Positions 1 to 9,517 of a stretch of 64,000 bases of DNA are shown in pieces (positions within the stretch are counted from its first letter, which is position 1; every line of letters starts with the position of its first letter). The stretch is taken from the NCBI RefSeq assembly GCF_001192795.1, contig NZ_DF968181.1, positions 2,160,974-2,224,973 on the forward strand, in the 5' to 3' direction. Under the pieces are notes generated by a model. It was given only the letters and a program-made list of their open reading frames with translations, searched no databases and was not told the DNA's origin. The DNA is from Flexilinea flocculi. Lineage in GTDB: Bacteria > Chloroflexota > Anaerolineae > Anaerolineales > Anaerolineaceae. The position numbers and the translations under genes were made by a program.

Positions 1-89
1 GATTCTACATGAAGAGAAACATTTTCAAGAGCTGTAAATGGTGAATTTTCTGTTTTAAATACTTTTGTTAAATTTTGGATTCGAATCAT
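1..89 (-). CDS. N-terminus of an ABC transporter ATPase (MetN-like), cut by the window edge
   Basis: Only the first 29 codons are present; the gene runs off the left edge. The translation begins MIRIQNLTKVFKT and continues to TALENVSL, the usual opening of an ABC ATPase before Walker A. The ending resembles methionine importers (MetN), but this much sequence does not separate MetN from other small ABC ATPases. The minus-strand leader in front carries a terminator hairpin, so expression is probably controlled by attenuation. Confidence 0.55.
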   Translation of the reverse strand, partial: MIRIQNLTKVFKTENSPFTALENVSLHVE

Positions 90-149
90 TACGGTTTTCC
101 TGATTTCACTTACCCGACTGGCTTTGTTTTTCTTTTTGATGGAGTGTTA

Positions 150-185
150 TAAAAAAAAAGCTCTTTTACTTTGAAATAAAAGAGC
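150..185 (-). terminator. Terminator hairpin in the leader of the MetN-like gene
   Basis: A 9-bp perfect stem (GCTCTTTTA at 160-168 with TAAAAGAGC at 177-185) and an 8-nt loop are followed on the minus strand by a run of nine T. It lies about 60 nt upstream of the ATG at 89 and downstream of a second structured segment. That position fits a conditional terminator better than the end of a gene, because no gene ends just upstream of it. Confidence 0.7.
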
Positions 186-230
186 CTCACGATTCGATAC
201 ATGAACTTCAATAATTTGAATTTGATCAGA

Positions 231-284
231 GATACGTTAAGCTCCACCGCCCTTCCCGGCGGCTGCACATCAACATTCCGTACC
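231..284 (-). promoter_or_regulatory. Candidate structured leader RNA (aptamer-like)
   Basis: On the minus strand an outer helix can form between GGTACG (279-284) and CGTATC (231-236). It encloses a GC-rich hairpin, GCCGCC with GGCGGT (258-263 with 246-251). The GC content is far above the surrounding AT-rich DNA. It precedes the terminator at 150-185 and the ABC ATPase start. I do not find SAM-I, T-box or other riboswitch consensus sequences, so any ligand is unknown. Confidence 0.4.
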
Positions 285-436
285 CCATCGTAAACAAATG
301 ATTCATAAAGATTAGTTTAGTATTTTTTCAATTACCGGTCAAGAGAGCCGCATAAACATGTGACAAATAACCAGTCACTCGAAATTTGGAAAAAGCCTTT
401 AAAAAAAGCAGAATTTTTCAAAACGTTAAGTGTATG

Positions 437-560
437 TCAGTAATTCGAAATATGGAGTGACTTTTCGAATAATGAAAGGAAATTGATTGTTCTTATGGTT
501 TACGTGAAGCGTTAAACCATAAGAACAACAATGAATTTTTTTCATAGTTCGAAGTACTGA
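437..560. repeat. Interspersed palindromic element, copy 1
   Basis: The ends are inverted repeats, TCAGTAATTCGAA (437-449) and TTCGAAGTACTGA (548-560), matching at 12 of 13 positions. The centre is a perfect 16-bp stem (487-502 with 513-528) around ACGTGAAGCGT. The element ends 12 bp past the araD stop, so its hairpin would form at the 3' end of the arabinose mRNA. The stem sequence is nearly the same as in the copy at 21.6 kb. Confidence 0.8.
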
Positions 561-572
561 TAATATTCCGGA

Positions 573-1289
573 TTATTTATCCTTTTTTCCCTGTCCATAA
601 TATGCATTTTTTCCGTGTTTGCGTAAAAAATGCTTGTCAAGAAGTTCTGACTGCATTGGAGGAAGCGCATTTCCCGAAAGAGAAAGATTGTGCCATGCCA
701 TAAACGCAACTTCTTCCATGACTACTGCATGATGCACAGCCTCCATTGGATCTTTTCCCCATGCAAAAGGTCCATGACTATGAACCAGTACACCTGGTAT
801 ATCCATCGGATTCATACCCCTGAAACGTTCGATGATGACAGAACCGGTTTCTTGTTCATAGTAACCGGGATCTCCTTCAATCTCATCCCGAGTCATTCGC
901 CGAGTGCATGGAATTTCGCCGTAAAAATAATCTGCATGCGTAGTTCCGAAAGCCGGTATTCCCCGGCCTGATTGTGCAAAAATTGTCGCCCAGCGGCTAT
1001 GCGTATGAATGATTCCCCCAATTTCTGGGAATGCACGATATAAAGCCAGGTGTGTCGCTGTATCAGTAGAATAGTTCAGAGATCCTTCCACCTTTTTGCC
1101 AGTCTCAAGATCAACTACCACCATATCCTCGGGCTTCATGCTCTCATATTCAACACCGGACGGCTTTATAACCACCAGCGCTTTTTCTCGATCAATACCG
1201 GAAACATTTCCCCAGGTAAAGGTCACCAATTGATATTTCGGAAGCATCAAATTAGCTTCACAAACTGTTTTTTTCAGCGACTCAAGCAT
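573..1289 (-). CDS. araD: L-ribulose-5-phosphate 4-epimerase AraD
   Basis: Cytoplasmic class II aldolase-fold enzyme that converts L-ribulose 5-phosphate to D-xylulose 5-phosphate, the last step of arabinose catabolism. At 238 residues it has the normal family length. The zinc ligands are visible as HTH (95-97) and H170/H172 in the segment LVHSHGPF. D76 in STDTATH matches a residue known to matter in E. coli AraD. The start ATG is preceded by AGGAT. It is the last gene of the sugar operon, 11 bp after araA. The assignment is secure. Confidence 0.95.
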   Translation of the reverse strand: MLESLKKTVCEANLMLPKYQLVTFTWGNVSGIDREKALVVIKPSGVEYESMKPEDMVVVDLETGKKVEGSLNYSTDTATHLALYRAFPEIGGIIHTHSRWATIFAQSGRGIPAFGTTHADYFYGEIPCTRRMTRDEIEGDPGYYEQETGSVIIERFRGMNPMDIPGVLVHSHGPFAWGKDPMEAVHHAVVMEEVAFMAWHNLSLSGNALPPMQSELLDKHFLRKHGKNAYYGQGKKDK

Positions 1290-1300
1290 AAGCGATCATC

Positions 1301-2785
1301 CTATAGCGACCGAAGTTTCCATGCCAGATCCGCAAGAAACAGTTGGTTCTTTAATGTTTCAACTGTCGTCGTCTCAGAAATATGAACATATTCGATGCCC
1401 ATCATCTCCGCCCAATCCTCCAGCATCTCTGCAGTACCAGCAAATGTCAATACCGTATGATGAGCACCGCCAGCAATAATCCAACAGTGTGCTCCGGTAA
1501 GAAGATCCGGCATGGCTTTCCACATGATTCGGGCAACCGGCAAATTCGGCATCTCATAAATTGGTTTTACGGCTTCCACATCCTGAACGATCAGGCGCAG
1601 TCGGCCACCCATATCAATCAATGAGGCGACAATCGCTTTTCCGCTATGCCCTTCAAAAACAAGACGAGCAGGATCATTTTTCCCGCCGATACCCAATGGA
1701 TGTACTTCAATTCGTGGTTTATCGGCTGCAATGGATGGACAAACCTCCAACATATGAGCGCCTAAAGATAATTCTTTTCCAGGTTCCAGATCATAGGTGT
1801 AGTCTTCCATAAATGTTGTTCCACCAGGAAGTCCTTCAGTCATCTGTTTGACAATATGAGTCATTGCAGAAACCTTCCAGTCACCTTCTCCGCCATATCC
1901 GTAGCCCATTTCCATCAGATGCTGAGATGCCAGACCGGGGAGTTGATCCATTCCACATAAATCTTCAAACGTATTCGAATATGCGCCAGCGCCCTCACGA
2001 TCCAGAATTCGCTTTATGGCAATTTCTTCTCGGGCTTGATAACGAATTGCGTCCAAATCATCGGATGCAATTTCATAATTCCTCCGGTATTCATCCATTA
2101 ATTGGTCAATTTCAGATTCTGTAACACGCTTCATTTCTGAAACCAGATCACCGGTAGCCCAGGTATTGACTTGCCATCCCAGAACAATTTGCGTCTCGAC
2201 TTTATCCCCTTCGGTCACTGCGACATTTCGCATGTTGTCGCCAAACCGCACTACTTTCAAGTTTTTACTGACTTTATAACCGATCGCAGATCGCATCCAG
2301 CTTCCGATTTTCTCCTGAACTTGCTGATCCTTCCAGAATCCGACGACAACCTTACGCGCCAGCCGCATCCGTGCTCCGATAAAACCATGTTCCCGATCAC
2401 CGTGCGCAGCCTGGTTCAAATTCATAAAATCCATATCAATATCAAGATTCGGAATGTTTCGATTATATTGTGTGTGTAAATGCAAATATGGTTTCTGAAG
2501 CAGGGCTAATCCGTTGATCCACATCTTCGATGGAGAAAATGTATGCATCCAGGTAATTATTCCAGCACAATGATCATCATAATTCGCTTCTTTTACAATT
2601 TTCGTAATTTCTTCAGGGCTCTTGGCAGTTACTTTATAAATAACTTTAAAGGGGATCCAAGGACTGGCACTTAACACCTCAGCCATTTCAGCAGCCCGTT
2701 TTTCAATTGTTTCCAAAACTTCAGGACCGTACAGAAATTGAGACCCCACAACAAACCAAAATTCACTTTTTGACAATTCAGACAT
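1301..2785 (-). CDS. araA: L-arabinose isomerase AraA
   Basis: Converts L-arabinose to L-ribulose in the cytoplasm, a Mn-dependent reaction. The 494 residues match the usual length of about 500. The N-terminus (FWFVVGSQFLYG) and the segment GEGDWK are characteristic. The metal and catalytic residues are present in TTFMEDYTYDL, GAHMLEVCPS and GGAHHTVLT. An AGGGGA ribosome site precedes the ATG. The gene sits between araB (7-bp gap) and araD, so it is translated as part of one message. No anomalies were seen. Confidence 0.97.
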   Translation of the reverse strand: MSELSKSEFWFVVGSQFLYGPEVLETIEKRAAEMAEVLSASPWIPFKVIYKVTAKSPEEITKIVKEANYDDHCAGIITWMHTFSPSKMWINGLALLQKPYLHLHTQYNRNIPNLDIDMDFMNLNQAAHGDREHGFIGARMRLARKVVVGFWKDQQVQEKIGSWMRSAIGYKVSKNLKVVRFGDNMRNVAVTEGDKVETQIVLGWQVNTWATGDLVSEMKRVTESEIDQLMDEYRRNYEIASDDLDAIRYQAREEIAIKRILDREGAGAYSNTFEDLCGMDQLPGLASQHLMEMGYGYGGEGDWKVSAMTHIVKQMTEGLPGGTTFMEDYTYDLEPGKELSLGAHMLEVCPSIAADKPRIEVHPLGIGGKNDPARLVFEGHSGKAIVASLIDMGGRLRLIVQDVEAVKPIYEMPNLPVARIMWKAMPDLLTGAHCWIIAGGAHHTVLTFAGTAEMLEDWAEMMGIEYVHISETTTVETLKNQLFLADLAWKLRSL

Positions 2786-2792
2786 ATTTCCC

Positions 2793-4463
2793 CTAAGCCT
2801 TCTTTACTTGTTTCTTGATTTCTTTCATGTGCTTCATTACGTTATTTTCACCACGGCCAAAGTAGTCATGTAAAATACTGTATTCTGCATAAATTTTGTC
2901 ATATACAACCTTGTTTTCAGGAATTGGTGTATATATTTTTTCATCCAGTTGACCCATTGCTAATGCAGCTGAAAACACATCATCATAACCGCCGTTTTCT
3001 TTTCCTGCTGCTACTGCTGCGAAGATTGCACTGCCAAGCGCAGGTCCCTGAGAAGATCCTGCAATCCGAATCGGCAATCCGGTTACATCGGAATAAATCT
3101 GCATCATCATCGGATTCTTTTGTGCGATTCCACCAGAAGCATAGAATTCATCGACAGGTACTCCGTTTTGAACAAAGGTTTCAATGATCTTCCGCGTGCC
3201 ATATGCCGTTGCTTCAATTAACGCCCGATAGATTTCTTCCGGTTTTGTCTGGAGCGTCATTCCAAGAATCATCCCGGTCAAGTCCACATCAACAAGGACG
3301 GAACGATTTCCATTCCACCAGTCCAATGCAACAAGCCCGCTCTCACCAACGGCAAGTTTTGAAGCCTTATCTGTCAAATATTCGTGAATACTTTTCTTTT
3401 CAAGTCTGGCTTCTTCAAAATATTCTGGCGGACAACAGTTTTCTACAAACCAGGCAAAATGGTCTCCGACACAACTCTGACCGGCTTCATATCCATAAAA
3501 TCCAGGATAGACACCGCCTTCAACCACACCGCACATTCCTGGAACTGTATGTTCTTCATCGCCAAGCAGAATATGGCAGGTGGAAGTTCCCATGATTGCA
3601 AGGACTTTACCGGATCCGGTAATTTTCACAGCTGGAACAGTAACATGTGCGTCAACATTGGCGGCTGCAACTGCAGTGCCTTCACGCAGTCCGGTCTTTG
3701 TCGCCATTTCTGCGGTGATACCTCCGACACGGCTTCCAAGTTGGACAATGGGATAATTCAATTTGTCTTCCACATAGTTTTCCAGCAGCGGGTTTAATGA
3801 TTTAAAAAATTCCTTTGATGGATATCCTTCCCGGTTATGCCAAATTCCCTTGTAACCGGCTGTGCAGGTATTTTTTGTGATCTGGCCGGATAATGCCCAG
3901 ATGACCCAATCTGCAGCTTCCATGAAATGGTCAGCTGCCGCATATACTTCCGGAGCTTCATCTACAACTTGCCAGACTTTGGGAACCTGCCATTCTGAAG
4001 AAATTTTTCCGCCATATCGAGAAATCCAGTCTTCACCGCGTTCGTATGCAATTTCGTTCAGACGATTTGCCTTGTCTTGTGCTGCATGATGCTTCCACAG
4101 TTTTACATAAGCATTCGGATTGGAACGAAATTCATCTAAGAAACAAAGAGGCGTACCATCTTTTTTCACTGGCATAAAGGTACATGCTGTAAAATCGATT
4201 CCAATCCCGATGATATCCGAAGGATTTACACCACTTTTCTTCAACAACTCCGGAATTGTATGATAAAACACATCCAAATAGTCTTGTGGATGCTGCAAAG
4301 CCCAATCGACTCCCAGTTTTGTTCCATCCGGAAGTGTCGTATCCATCACAGCATGGGGATAATCAAATACGCTGTCCGCAAGTTCAATCCCGTTGGAGAC
4401 ATCCACCAGAATTGCCCGCCCGGAAAGTGTTCCAAAATCAACACCAATAGTATATCTTTTCAT
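2793..4463 (-). CDS. araB: L-ribulokinase AraB
   Basis: FGGY-family kinase that phosphorylates L-ribulose to L-ribulose 5-phosphate. The ATP-binding N-terminal motif [11 protein letters not shown] and the ribulokinase block [19 protein letters not shown] are clear. The C-terminal FGGY signature region ([18 protein letters not shown]) is also present. The 556 residues fit the family. The gene follows the second permease after a 54-bp gap and is read with araA and araD. The combination fixes the substrate pathway as L-arabinose, or an arabinose-containing compound cleaved before catabolism. Confidence 0.96.
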   Translation of the reverse strand: MKRYTIGVDFGTLSGRAILVDVSNGIELADSVFDYPHAVMDTTLPDGTKLGVDWALQHPQDYLDVFYHTIPELLKKSGVNPSDIIGIGIDFTACTFMPVKKDGTPLCFLDEFRSNPNAYVKLWKHHAAQDKANRLNEIAYERGEDWISRYGGKISSEWQVPKVWQVVDEAPEVYAAADHFMEAADWVIWALSGQITKNTCTAGYKGIWHNREGYPSKEFFKSLNPLLENYVEDKLNYPIVQLGSRVGGITAEMATKTGLREGTAVAAANVDAHVTVPAVKITGSGKVLAIMGTSTCHILLGDEEHTVPGMCGVVEGGVYPGFYGYEAGQSCVGDHFAWFVENCCPPEYFEEARLEKKSIHEYLTDKASKLAVGESGLVALDWWNGNRSVLVDVDLTGMILGMTLQTKPEEIYRALIEATAYGTRKIIETFVQNGVPVDEFYASGGIAQKNPMMMQIYSDVTGLPIRIAGSSQGPALGSAIFAAVAAGKENGGYDDVFSAALAMGQLDEKIYTPIPENKVVYDKIYAEYSILHDYFGRGENNVMKHMKEIKKQVKKA

Positions 4464-4517
4464 CCAATTCCTCGTATTTTTTAGTGATTTTAATTTGATA
4501 GTACTGATTCATAATAC

Positions 4518-5540
4518 TTATTTGTTTTTAGCTTTAATCGAAGCAAATATACTTTGAAGAACAATAAAGAAAGCCAGCAATAGAGAGATGACGATTCTTG
4601 TCCACCAGGATGAAAGAGTACCCTGCGTTGTAATGAAAGATTCAATCGTTCCCTTAATCAGAACACCGAATAAAGATCCGATGACATTTCCGACACCACC
4701 CGTCAGTAAGGTACCGCCTATCACGGAAGAAGCAATAGCTTCCATTTCAAAACCGCGTGCCTGTTCAACAAATCCTGCGCACGTATTCAAACAAAACAGA
4801 ATGCCTCCCAGTGAAGCAAGAAAGCCGTTGAAAATATAGGTTTTCATCTTGGTGGTTCGTACATTCAACCCCATCAACAATGCGGATTGTTCACTTCCAC
4901 CAACTGCATAAATTGCTCGACCAAACTTTGTATATTTTAACATGATATAGATCAGAATCAGTACTACGAATGCGATGATCACACTTGGATAAATAAATGG
5001 CGTGATCAATTTGCCCTTTTTATTTAATGTGGCAAGAAATGGAAAATAGATTTTAAATTGGGCAATTTTGAGAAAAACCGCATTGGAAATATTAATCATT
5101 TCTGAATTAATGACCGCCGTCAAGCCTCTGCAGAAAAACATGCCAGCAAGGGTTACAATAAACGGCTGTATCTTTAAATATGCGACCAGAAAGCCTTGGA
5201 CGCAGCCAAATAAAATTCCATAAACCAGTACAACAGCCATTGCAAGTCCGGCAGGTATCTTCATGAATTCCATCATGTAAGCCAGCATCATACACGTCAA
5301 ACCTACAACGGAACCAACAGAAATATCAATACCCCCTGTAATCATGACCATTGTCATACCAACGGCTGTCACGATCAATCCGGCATTGTTAATAAACAAA
5401 TTAAAAAACATCTGCGGTTTTGCAAAACCTTTGTCAGCAAAAATGATCATGCCGGCACCATACATAACGATAAACATCAAAATGGTGATCAGCAATAAAT
5501 AAGTCTTTTCGTCAATGCGTTCTTTGAAAAATTTGATCAT
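4518..5540 (-). CDS. Sugar ABC transporter permease (YjfF/RbsC type)
   Basis: Inner-membrane permease of the BPD_transp_2 family, with about ten hydrophobic segments and the family motif GGIDISVGSVVG after the second or third helix. I place the start at the ATG at 5540 (MIKFFKERIDEKTY). It overlaps the stop of the upstream permease as ATGA and has AGAGG ahead of it. A longer reading to 5591 would run deep into the upstream gene. Two distinct permeases in one operon is the YtfT/YjfF arrangement of the galactofuranose importer, so this is probably the YjfF-like half. Confidence 0.9.
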   Translation of the reverse strand: MIKFFKERIDEKTYLLLITILMFIVMYGAGMIIFADKGFAKPQMFFNLFINNAGLIVTAVGMTMVMITGGIDISVGSVVGLTCMMLAYMMEFMKIPAGLAMAVVLVYGILFGCVQGFLVAYLKIQPFIVTLAGMFFCRGLTAVINSEMINISNAVFLKIAQFKIYFPFLATLNKKGKLITPFIYPSVIIAFVVLILIYIMLKYTKFGRAIYAVGGSEQSALLMGLNVRTTKMKTYIFNGFLASLGGILFCLNTCAGFVEQARGFEMEAIASSVIGGTLLTGGVGNVIGSLFGVLIKGTIESFITTQGTLSSWWTRIVISLLLAFFIVLQSIFASIKAKNK

Positions 5541-6577
5541 GATGCCGCCTCTGCTTTGATCGCATGTTTCCGTTTCAAATTTGAGAACCATTTTTTAAAC
5601 TCAGAAGATTGAATTGCAACAATGATAACCACAACAATGGCTTTGTATATTGGTAACTGATCTGCAGTCACCTGCATCGCATAAAGGGATGTCGTCAATG
5701 CCTGAATTGTGATTGCACCAATGACGGATCCTGCCAAAGAGAATTTCCCGCCGCCTAAACTGTTACCGCCCAAAGCAACAGCAAGAATAGCATCCAATTC
5801 ATAATTCAGCCCGATATTATTTGCATCGCAGGCTGCAATTCGGGAGCTCATAATCGAACCGGATATTCCAGAACACAAACCACAATAAATATAGGTCAGA
5901 AAAATGATCATGGACGAATTAATTCCGACAAGTCTGCCCGCTTTACTATTGATACCGACAGCCTGTATATACATTCCCAGAGCAGTATAACGCAGCATTG
6001 CCCATGTGATAAAAACGACCAGAATCGCGACAAAAACAGGTGTTGGAAACGGAACACCTGGCAGGAAACTCCCCAATAGTCGATAATCCGTCTTTTCCAC
6101 GTGAATGATTTGCCCGGCACAGATTAATTGCGCAATGCCTCTGCCGGCAGTATATAGAATCAATGTTGCCACCATCGGTTGGATTTTCATCTTTGCAACA
6201 AGAAAACCGTTCCATATCCCGCATAGAACCCCGCCTAATAAACCCAGAGAAATACCGACAAGGTACGGGACCTGATAGGCTTCCTGACTAGGTCCGAGAG
6301 AATAGCATATGATTGCGGCGGAAACTGCAGCTACAGCGCCAACTGATATATCGGTTCCGGCGGAAGAAGCAACAACCACAGTCATACCAATGGCGAGAAT
6401 GACCAGTTCGCTCGCTCGATTGATAATATCAATTATGAAACCATACAGCGTTCCATTCATAATGGTAATTTTGAAAAATGTCGGGGTTTTGATAACATTA
6501 AATACCAGCACCAGAATTAATGCTACAATCGGTAAAAACAGTTGAGATCGTGTGATCTTTTGTATGAATTTACTCAT
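5537..6577 (-). CDS. Sugar ABC transporter permease (YtfT/RbsC type)
   Basis: Polytopic BPD_transp_2 permease that pairs with the product of the next gene to form the membrane channel. It carries the motif SAGTDISVGAVAA and a later GGNSLGGGKFSLAG block. The ATG at 6577 (MSKFIQKI) is chosen because GGAGGTG lies 6 nt before it. An alternative GTG nine bases earlier would overlap that ribosome site. The gene overlaps the end of the ATPase gene by 8 bp and the next permease by 4 bp, which indicates translational coupling. Confidence 0.92.
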   Translation of the reverse strand: MSKFIQKITRSQLFLPIVALILVLVFNVIKTPTFFKITIMNGTLYGFIIDIINRASELVILAIGMTVVVASSAGTDISVGAVAAVSAAIICYSLGPSQEAYQVPYLVGISLGLLGGVLCGIWNGFLVAKMKIQPMVATLILYTAGRGIAQLICAGQIIHVEKTDYRLLGSFLPGVPFPTPVFVAILVVFITWAMLRYTALGMYIQAVGINSKAGRLVGINSSMIIFLTYIYCGLCSGISGSIMSSRIAACDANNIGLNYELDAILAVALGGNSLGGGKFSLAGSVIGAITIQALTTSLYAMQVTADQLPIYKAIVVVIIVAIQSSEFKKWFSNLKRKHAIKAEAAS

Positions 6578-8096
6578 CTTTTTCACCTCCGGCGATCGCT
6601 GCCATTACCGCATTTTCATTCATCTGGTCTTCTGCCAACTCGCCGACCAGCTCTCCATCCCGTAAAACATACATCCTGCCAACCGTTCGAAGCATTTCAT
6701 CGACTTCAGATGAAATAAACATGATGGTCATTCCCTCTTCAGCCAATTTTAGAACCAATTTTTGTATCTCTGTTTTTGTTCCAACGTCAATACCGCGTGT
6801 AGGTTCATCCAAAATTAAGAAATCCGGATGTGTCAGCAGCCAGCGAGCCAAGATTACTTTTTGCTGGTTCCCTCCGCTGAGTTGTTTGACCGGACTATCT
6901 GGATTTGCAACTTTTATTTGCAGTAATTTGATATATTTCTCTGTAAAATCTGCCTGTTCTTTTTTGTTTAAAGGTCGAAACATCCCTCTTTTTGTTTGAA
7001 GAGCGATGTTGATATTTTCACGCACGGATAAATCACTGATAATTCCTTCCGCTTTACGGTCTTCCGGTAAAAAACCCATGCCGGCTTTCATCGCATCGAT
7101 TGGTGCGGTAATTTTTTTCTTTTTTCCTTTTATGGACAATTCGCCGCTGTCCGGACGATCCGCTCCATAAATAGATCGCACCATTTCGGAACGGCCGGAC
7201 CCCAATAATCCGGTTAAACCGATCACTTCCCCTTCAAAAATCTCCGCATTGAAAGGTTTAATCGTCCCTCTGTGCCCGATATTTTTTGCTGTGATTAATG
7301 GTACTTCATTCGCTCTGTTGCGTCTTTCGATTCCTTCTTTTTTGATCGCTGCCAGGTCATCAAAATCTTTTCCTAACATTTTTGCGACCAATTGCACTCT
7401 TGGTAAATCTTTAATCAAGTATTCACCAACCAGTTCACCATTCCGCAAGACCGTAATCCGATCGCAAACCTGATAAACCTGTTCCAGGAAATGGGTGATG
7501 AAAATGATTCCCACTCCTTTGTCTTTTAATTGCCGCATGATTTGAAACAGTTTTTCCGTTTCCTGTTCATCCAACGAAGATGTCGGTTCATCAAAGATTA
7601 AAATCTTTGATTCGATATCCACTGCGCGTGCAATCGCCACCATTTGCTGAATGGCTACGGAATAATGTTCCAATGATTTCGTTACATCAATATGAGCGAG
7701 ATTCAGATCAGCAAGCAGTTTCTTTGCACAATCATTCATTTTTTTCCAATCAATCATGCCATTCTTCTTGGGTTCTCTCCCGATAAAGATATTTTCGGCC
7801 ACTGAAAGATTAGGGCATAGATTGATTTCCTGGTAGACCGTACTGATTCCGTTCTTTTGAGCCTCTTGAGGTGAATGATTGATCAAGGGTTGATCCATCC
7901 ATGAGACAAGAACTTCGCCTTCCTCAAAATCCTCAACACCGGTCAGTACTTTAATTAATGTGGACTTCCCGGCGCCATTTTCTCCCATCAGTGCATGGAT
8001 CTCACCGCTTCGCAACGTAAAATCAACATCAAATAATGCTCTGACACCCGGGAAATTTTTCGTGATATGTCGCATCGTCAATAACTCTTTGCTCAT
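6570..8096 (-). CDS. Sugar ABC transporter ATPase with two nucleotide-binding domains (YtfR/MglA type)
   Basis: This 508-residue cytoplasmic protein has two ABC domains, as in carbohydrate importers of the CUT2 class. The N-terminal half has Walker A GENGAGKST and Walker B KILIFDEPTSSLD. The C-terminal half has the usual degenerate Walker A (LLGSGRSEM), then signature LSGGNQQK and LILDEPTRGID. AGGGGA precedes the ATG. It lies after a terminator-like hairpin that separates it from the binding-protein gene, so it is probably made in smaller amounts than that protein. Confidence 0.95.
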   Translation of the reverse strand: MSKELLTMRHITKNFPGVRALFDVDFTLRSGEIHALMGENGAGKSTLIKVLTGVEDFEEGEVLVSWMDQPLINHSPQEAQKNGISTVYQEINLCPNLSVAENIFIGREPKKNGMIDWKKMNDCAKKLLADLNLAHIDVTKSLEHYSVAIQQMVAIARAVDIESKILIFDEPTSSLDEQETEKLFQIMRQLKDKGVGIIFITHFLEQVYQVCDRITVLRNGELVGEYLIKDLPRVQLVAKMLGKDFDDLAAIKKEGIERRNRANEVPLITAKNIGHRGTIKPFNAEIFEGEVIGLTGLLGSGRSEMVRSIYGADRPDSGELSIKGKKKKITAPIDAMKAGMGFLPEDRKAEGIISDLSVRENINIALQTKRGMFRPLNKKEQADFTEKYIKLLQIKVANPDSPVKQLSGGNQQKVILARWLLTHPDFLILDEPTRGIDVGTKTEIQKLVLKLAEEGMTIMFISSEVDEMLRTVGRMYVLRDGELVGELAEDQMNENAVMAAIAGGEKDE

Positions 8097-8134
8097 ATTG
8101 ATATTCCCCTATCTATATTTATTTTTTTTTGAAA

Positions 8135-8166
8135 AAAATGGCAGGTGGGCTACCACCTGCCATTTT
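8135..8166 (-). terminator. Intercistronic hairpin between binding-protein and ATPase genes
   Basis: A perfect 14-bp inverted repeat (AAAATGGCAGGTGG at 8135-8148, CCACCTGCCATTTT at 8153-8166) with a 4-nt loop is followed on the minus strand by T-rich sequence. It sits inside the sugar operon, just after the binding-protein stop. Partial termination or 3'-end protection here would give an excess of binding protein over the membrane parts, as known for many binding-protein operons. Confidence 0.85.
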
Positions 8167-8185
8167 GATCATCCTATCTTACAAA

Positions 8186-9151
8186 TTAGTATGTACGAGT
8201 TGGAAGAATTTCTGCTGCGTTCTTGATATCAAATACACCTTCATCAACATATTGGATCTTATCAACTGTTTCGCCAGCTTCCAATTTCTTGATGATTTCA
8301 GCAACACGAGGACCATGCAGCGGGTTGCATTCAACAGTCACGTTTAATTCACCAGCAATCACCTTCTCAAATGCACGGCGGCCGGAATCGTAGGAAATCA
8401 TGATGATATCTTTTCCAGGAACTTTACCAGCTGCTTTGATTGCTTCCATGGCGCCATAGCCCATGTCATCATTTTCTGCAATTACGACATCGATATCGTC
8501 ATAGGATTTCAGGAAGGATTCCATAACTTCCTGACCTTTGGCCTGGGTAAATTCGCCGGTTTGCTTGGCAAGCAGATGGTATTTCGGGCGATCAGCAAGT
8601 AATTTTTCGACGCCTTCTGTACGGCCAACCTGAGCGGATGAACCGATAGTACCCTGTAATAACACGATATTGATATCTTCGTTCTCTCTGCCATTTTCTT
8701 TCAGATAGCCATCGAGCCATTCAACAGCATTGTAGCCTTCCTGAAGGAAGTTACCACCGACCCATGCAACATACAAGGAATCATCGGTAACTTTAATCTG
8801 GCGGTCAGAAAGAATCACAGGAATTCCTGCTTCTTTTGCTTCACCAAGAACAGTCTCCCATCCGGTTTCAACAATCGGTGCTAAGACGATGTAATCAACT
8901 TCCTGCTGAATGAAGTTTCGGATTGCTTTAATCTGATTTTCCTGTTTCTGTTGTGCATCATCAAAAATCAATTTAAAGCCATTTTCTTCAGTGAAAGTGG
9001 ATTTGAAAGATTCTGTATTTGCTGTGCGCCAATCGGATTCAGCGCCAATTTGAGCATAACCAACAGTAATAAGATCAGCAGCGCTGACTGTCATCGCAAA
9101 CAAACTCGCGAAAATCAAAACACAAACAAGCATACTTACAAACTTTTTCAT
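8186..9151 (-). CDS. Sugar-binding protein, YtfQ-like
   Basis: Exported solute-binding protein of the periplasmic-binding-protein type I fold that feeds the ABC importer encoded downstream. Residues 1-24 are a signal peptide with a cleavage site after VSA; there is no lipobox cysteine. The mature start VGYAQIGAESDW, the block AQQKQENQIKAIRNF and GQEVMESFLK closely resemble E. coli YtfQ, which binds galactofuranose. Here the araBAD genes in the same operon suggest arabinose, possibly in furanose form. GGAGGG lies 4 nt before the ATG. A close paralogue is encoded at 11071-12075. Confidence 0.94.
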   Translation of the reverse strand: MKKFVSMLVCVLIFASLFAMTVSAADLITVGYAQIGAESDWRTANTESFKSTFTEENGFKLIFDDAQQKQENQIKAIRNFIQQEVDYIVLAPIVETGWETVLGEAKEAGIPVILSDRQIKVTDDSLYVAWVGGNFLQEGYNAVEWLDGYLKENGRENEDINIVLLQGTIGSSAQVGRTEGVEKLLADRPKYHLLAKQTGEFTQAKGQEVMESFLKSYDDIDVVIAENDDMGYGAMEAIKAAGKVPGKDIIMISYDSGRRAFEKVIAGELNVTVECNPLHGPRVAEIIKKLEAGETVDKIQYVDEGVFDIKNAAEILPTRTY

Positions 9152-9210
9152 TTTCCCTCCTAAGGAATCTGTATCATACGGAATATCCGCATTGAATCAA
9201 TGTTATTCTT

Positions 9211-9239
9211 ATTCTATGAGACTCAAGTTTTTTTTTCAA
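9211..9239 (-). promoter_or_regulatory. Promoter of the sugar transport and araBAD operon
   Basis: On the minus strand TTGAAA (9234-9239) and TAGAAT (9211-9216) are separated by 17 bp, close to the sigma-70 consensus. Transcription would start near 9204, about 53 nt ahead of the binding-protein ATG. The spacer is unusually A-rich in its upstream half. Confidence 0.65.
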
Positions 9240-9258
9240 TTGACATTCTTTTGACATT
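9240..9258 (-). promoter_or_regulatory. Direct repeat next to the -35 box, candidate activator site
   Basis: TTGACATT occurs twice on the plus strand (9240-9247 and 9251-9258), 11 bp apart, immediately upstream of the -35 box. One helical turn between repeats next to -35 is what an AraC-type regulator would use. The YesN-like regulator at 13560-15194 is the obvious candidate. This is inference from position and spacing only. Confidence 0.5.
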
Positions 9259-9517
9259 AGAAGGTTTTTTTTTTGATCTATTCATTTTGTTCGTTTTTTT
9301 CAGTATTTTTTTGTATTTCTTATTCCAGTTGAATGAAAATCTTTTATTACATGCTTTTGCACCATTTTTCTTAAAAATCTTTTTTTGAAAATATCAAAGA
9401 AAATCATTGGATGCTTTTTTCATAAAACGCAATAGCATTACAGCATCAGAATATGCTTCAATACTTCAAATCATTGATTTAATATCAGCAAATTGTAGTA
9501 CGGATTATCTTTTCGAA

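Noticed and set aside
1-300. SAM riboswitch ahead of the MetN-like gene
   Set aside because: The expected class I helices and conserved bases are not visible; only a generic structured leader plus terminator can be supported.
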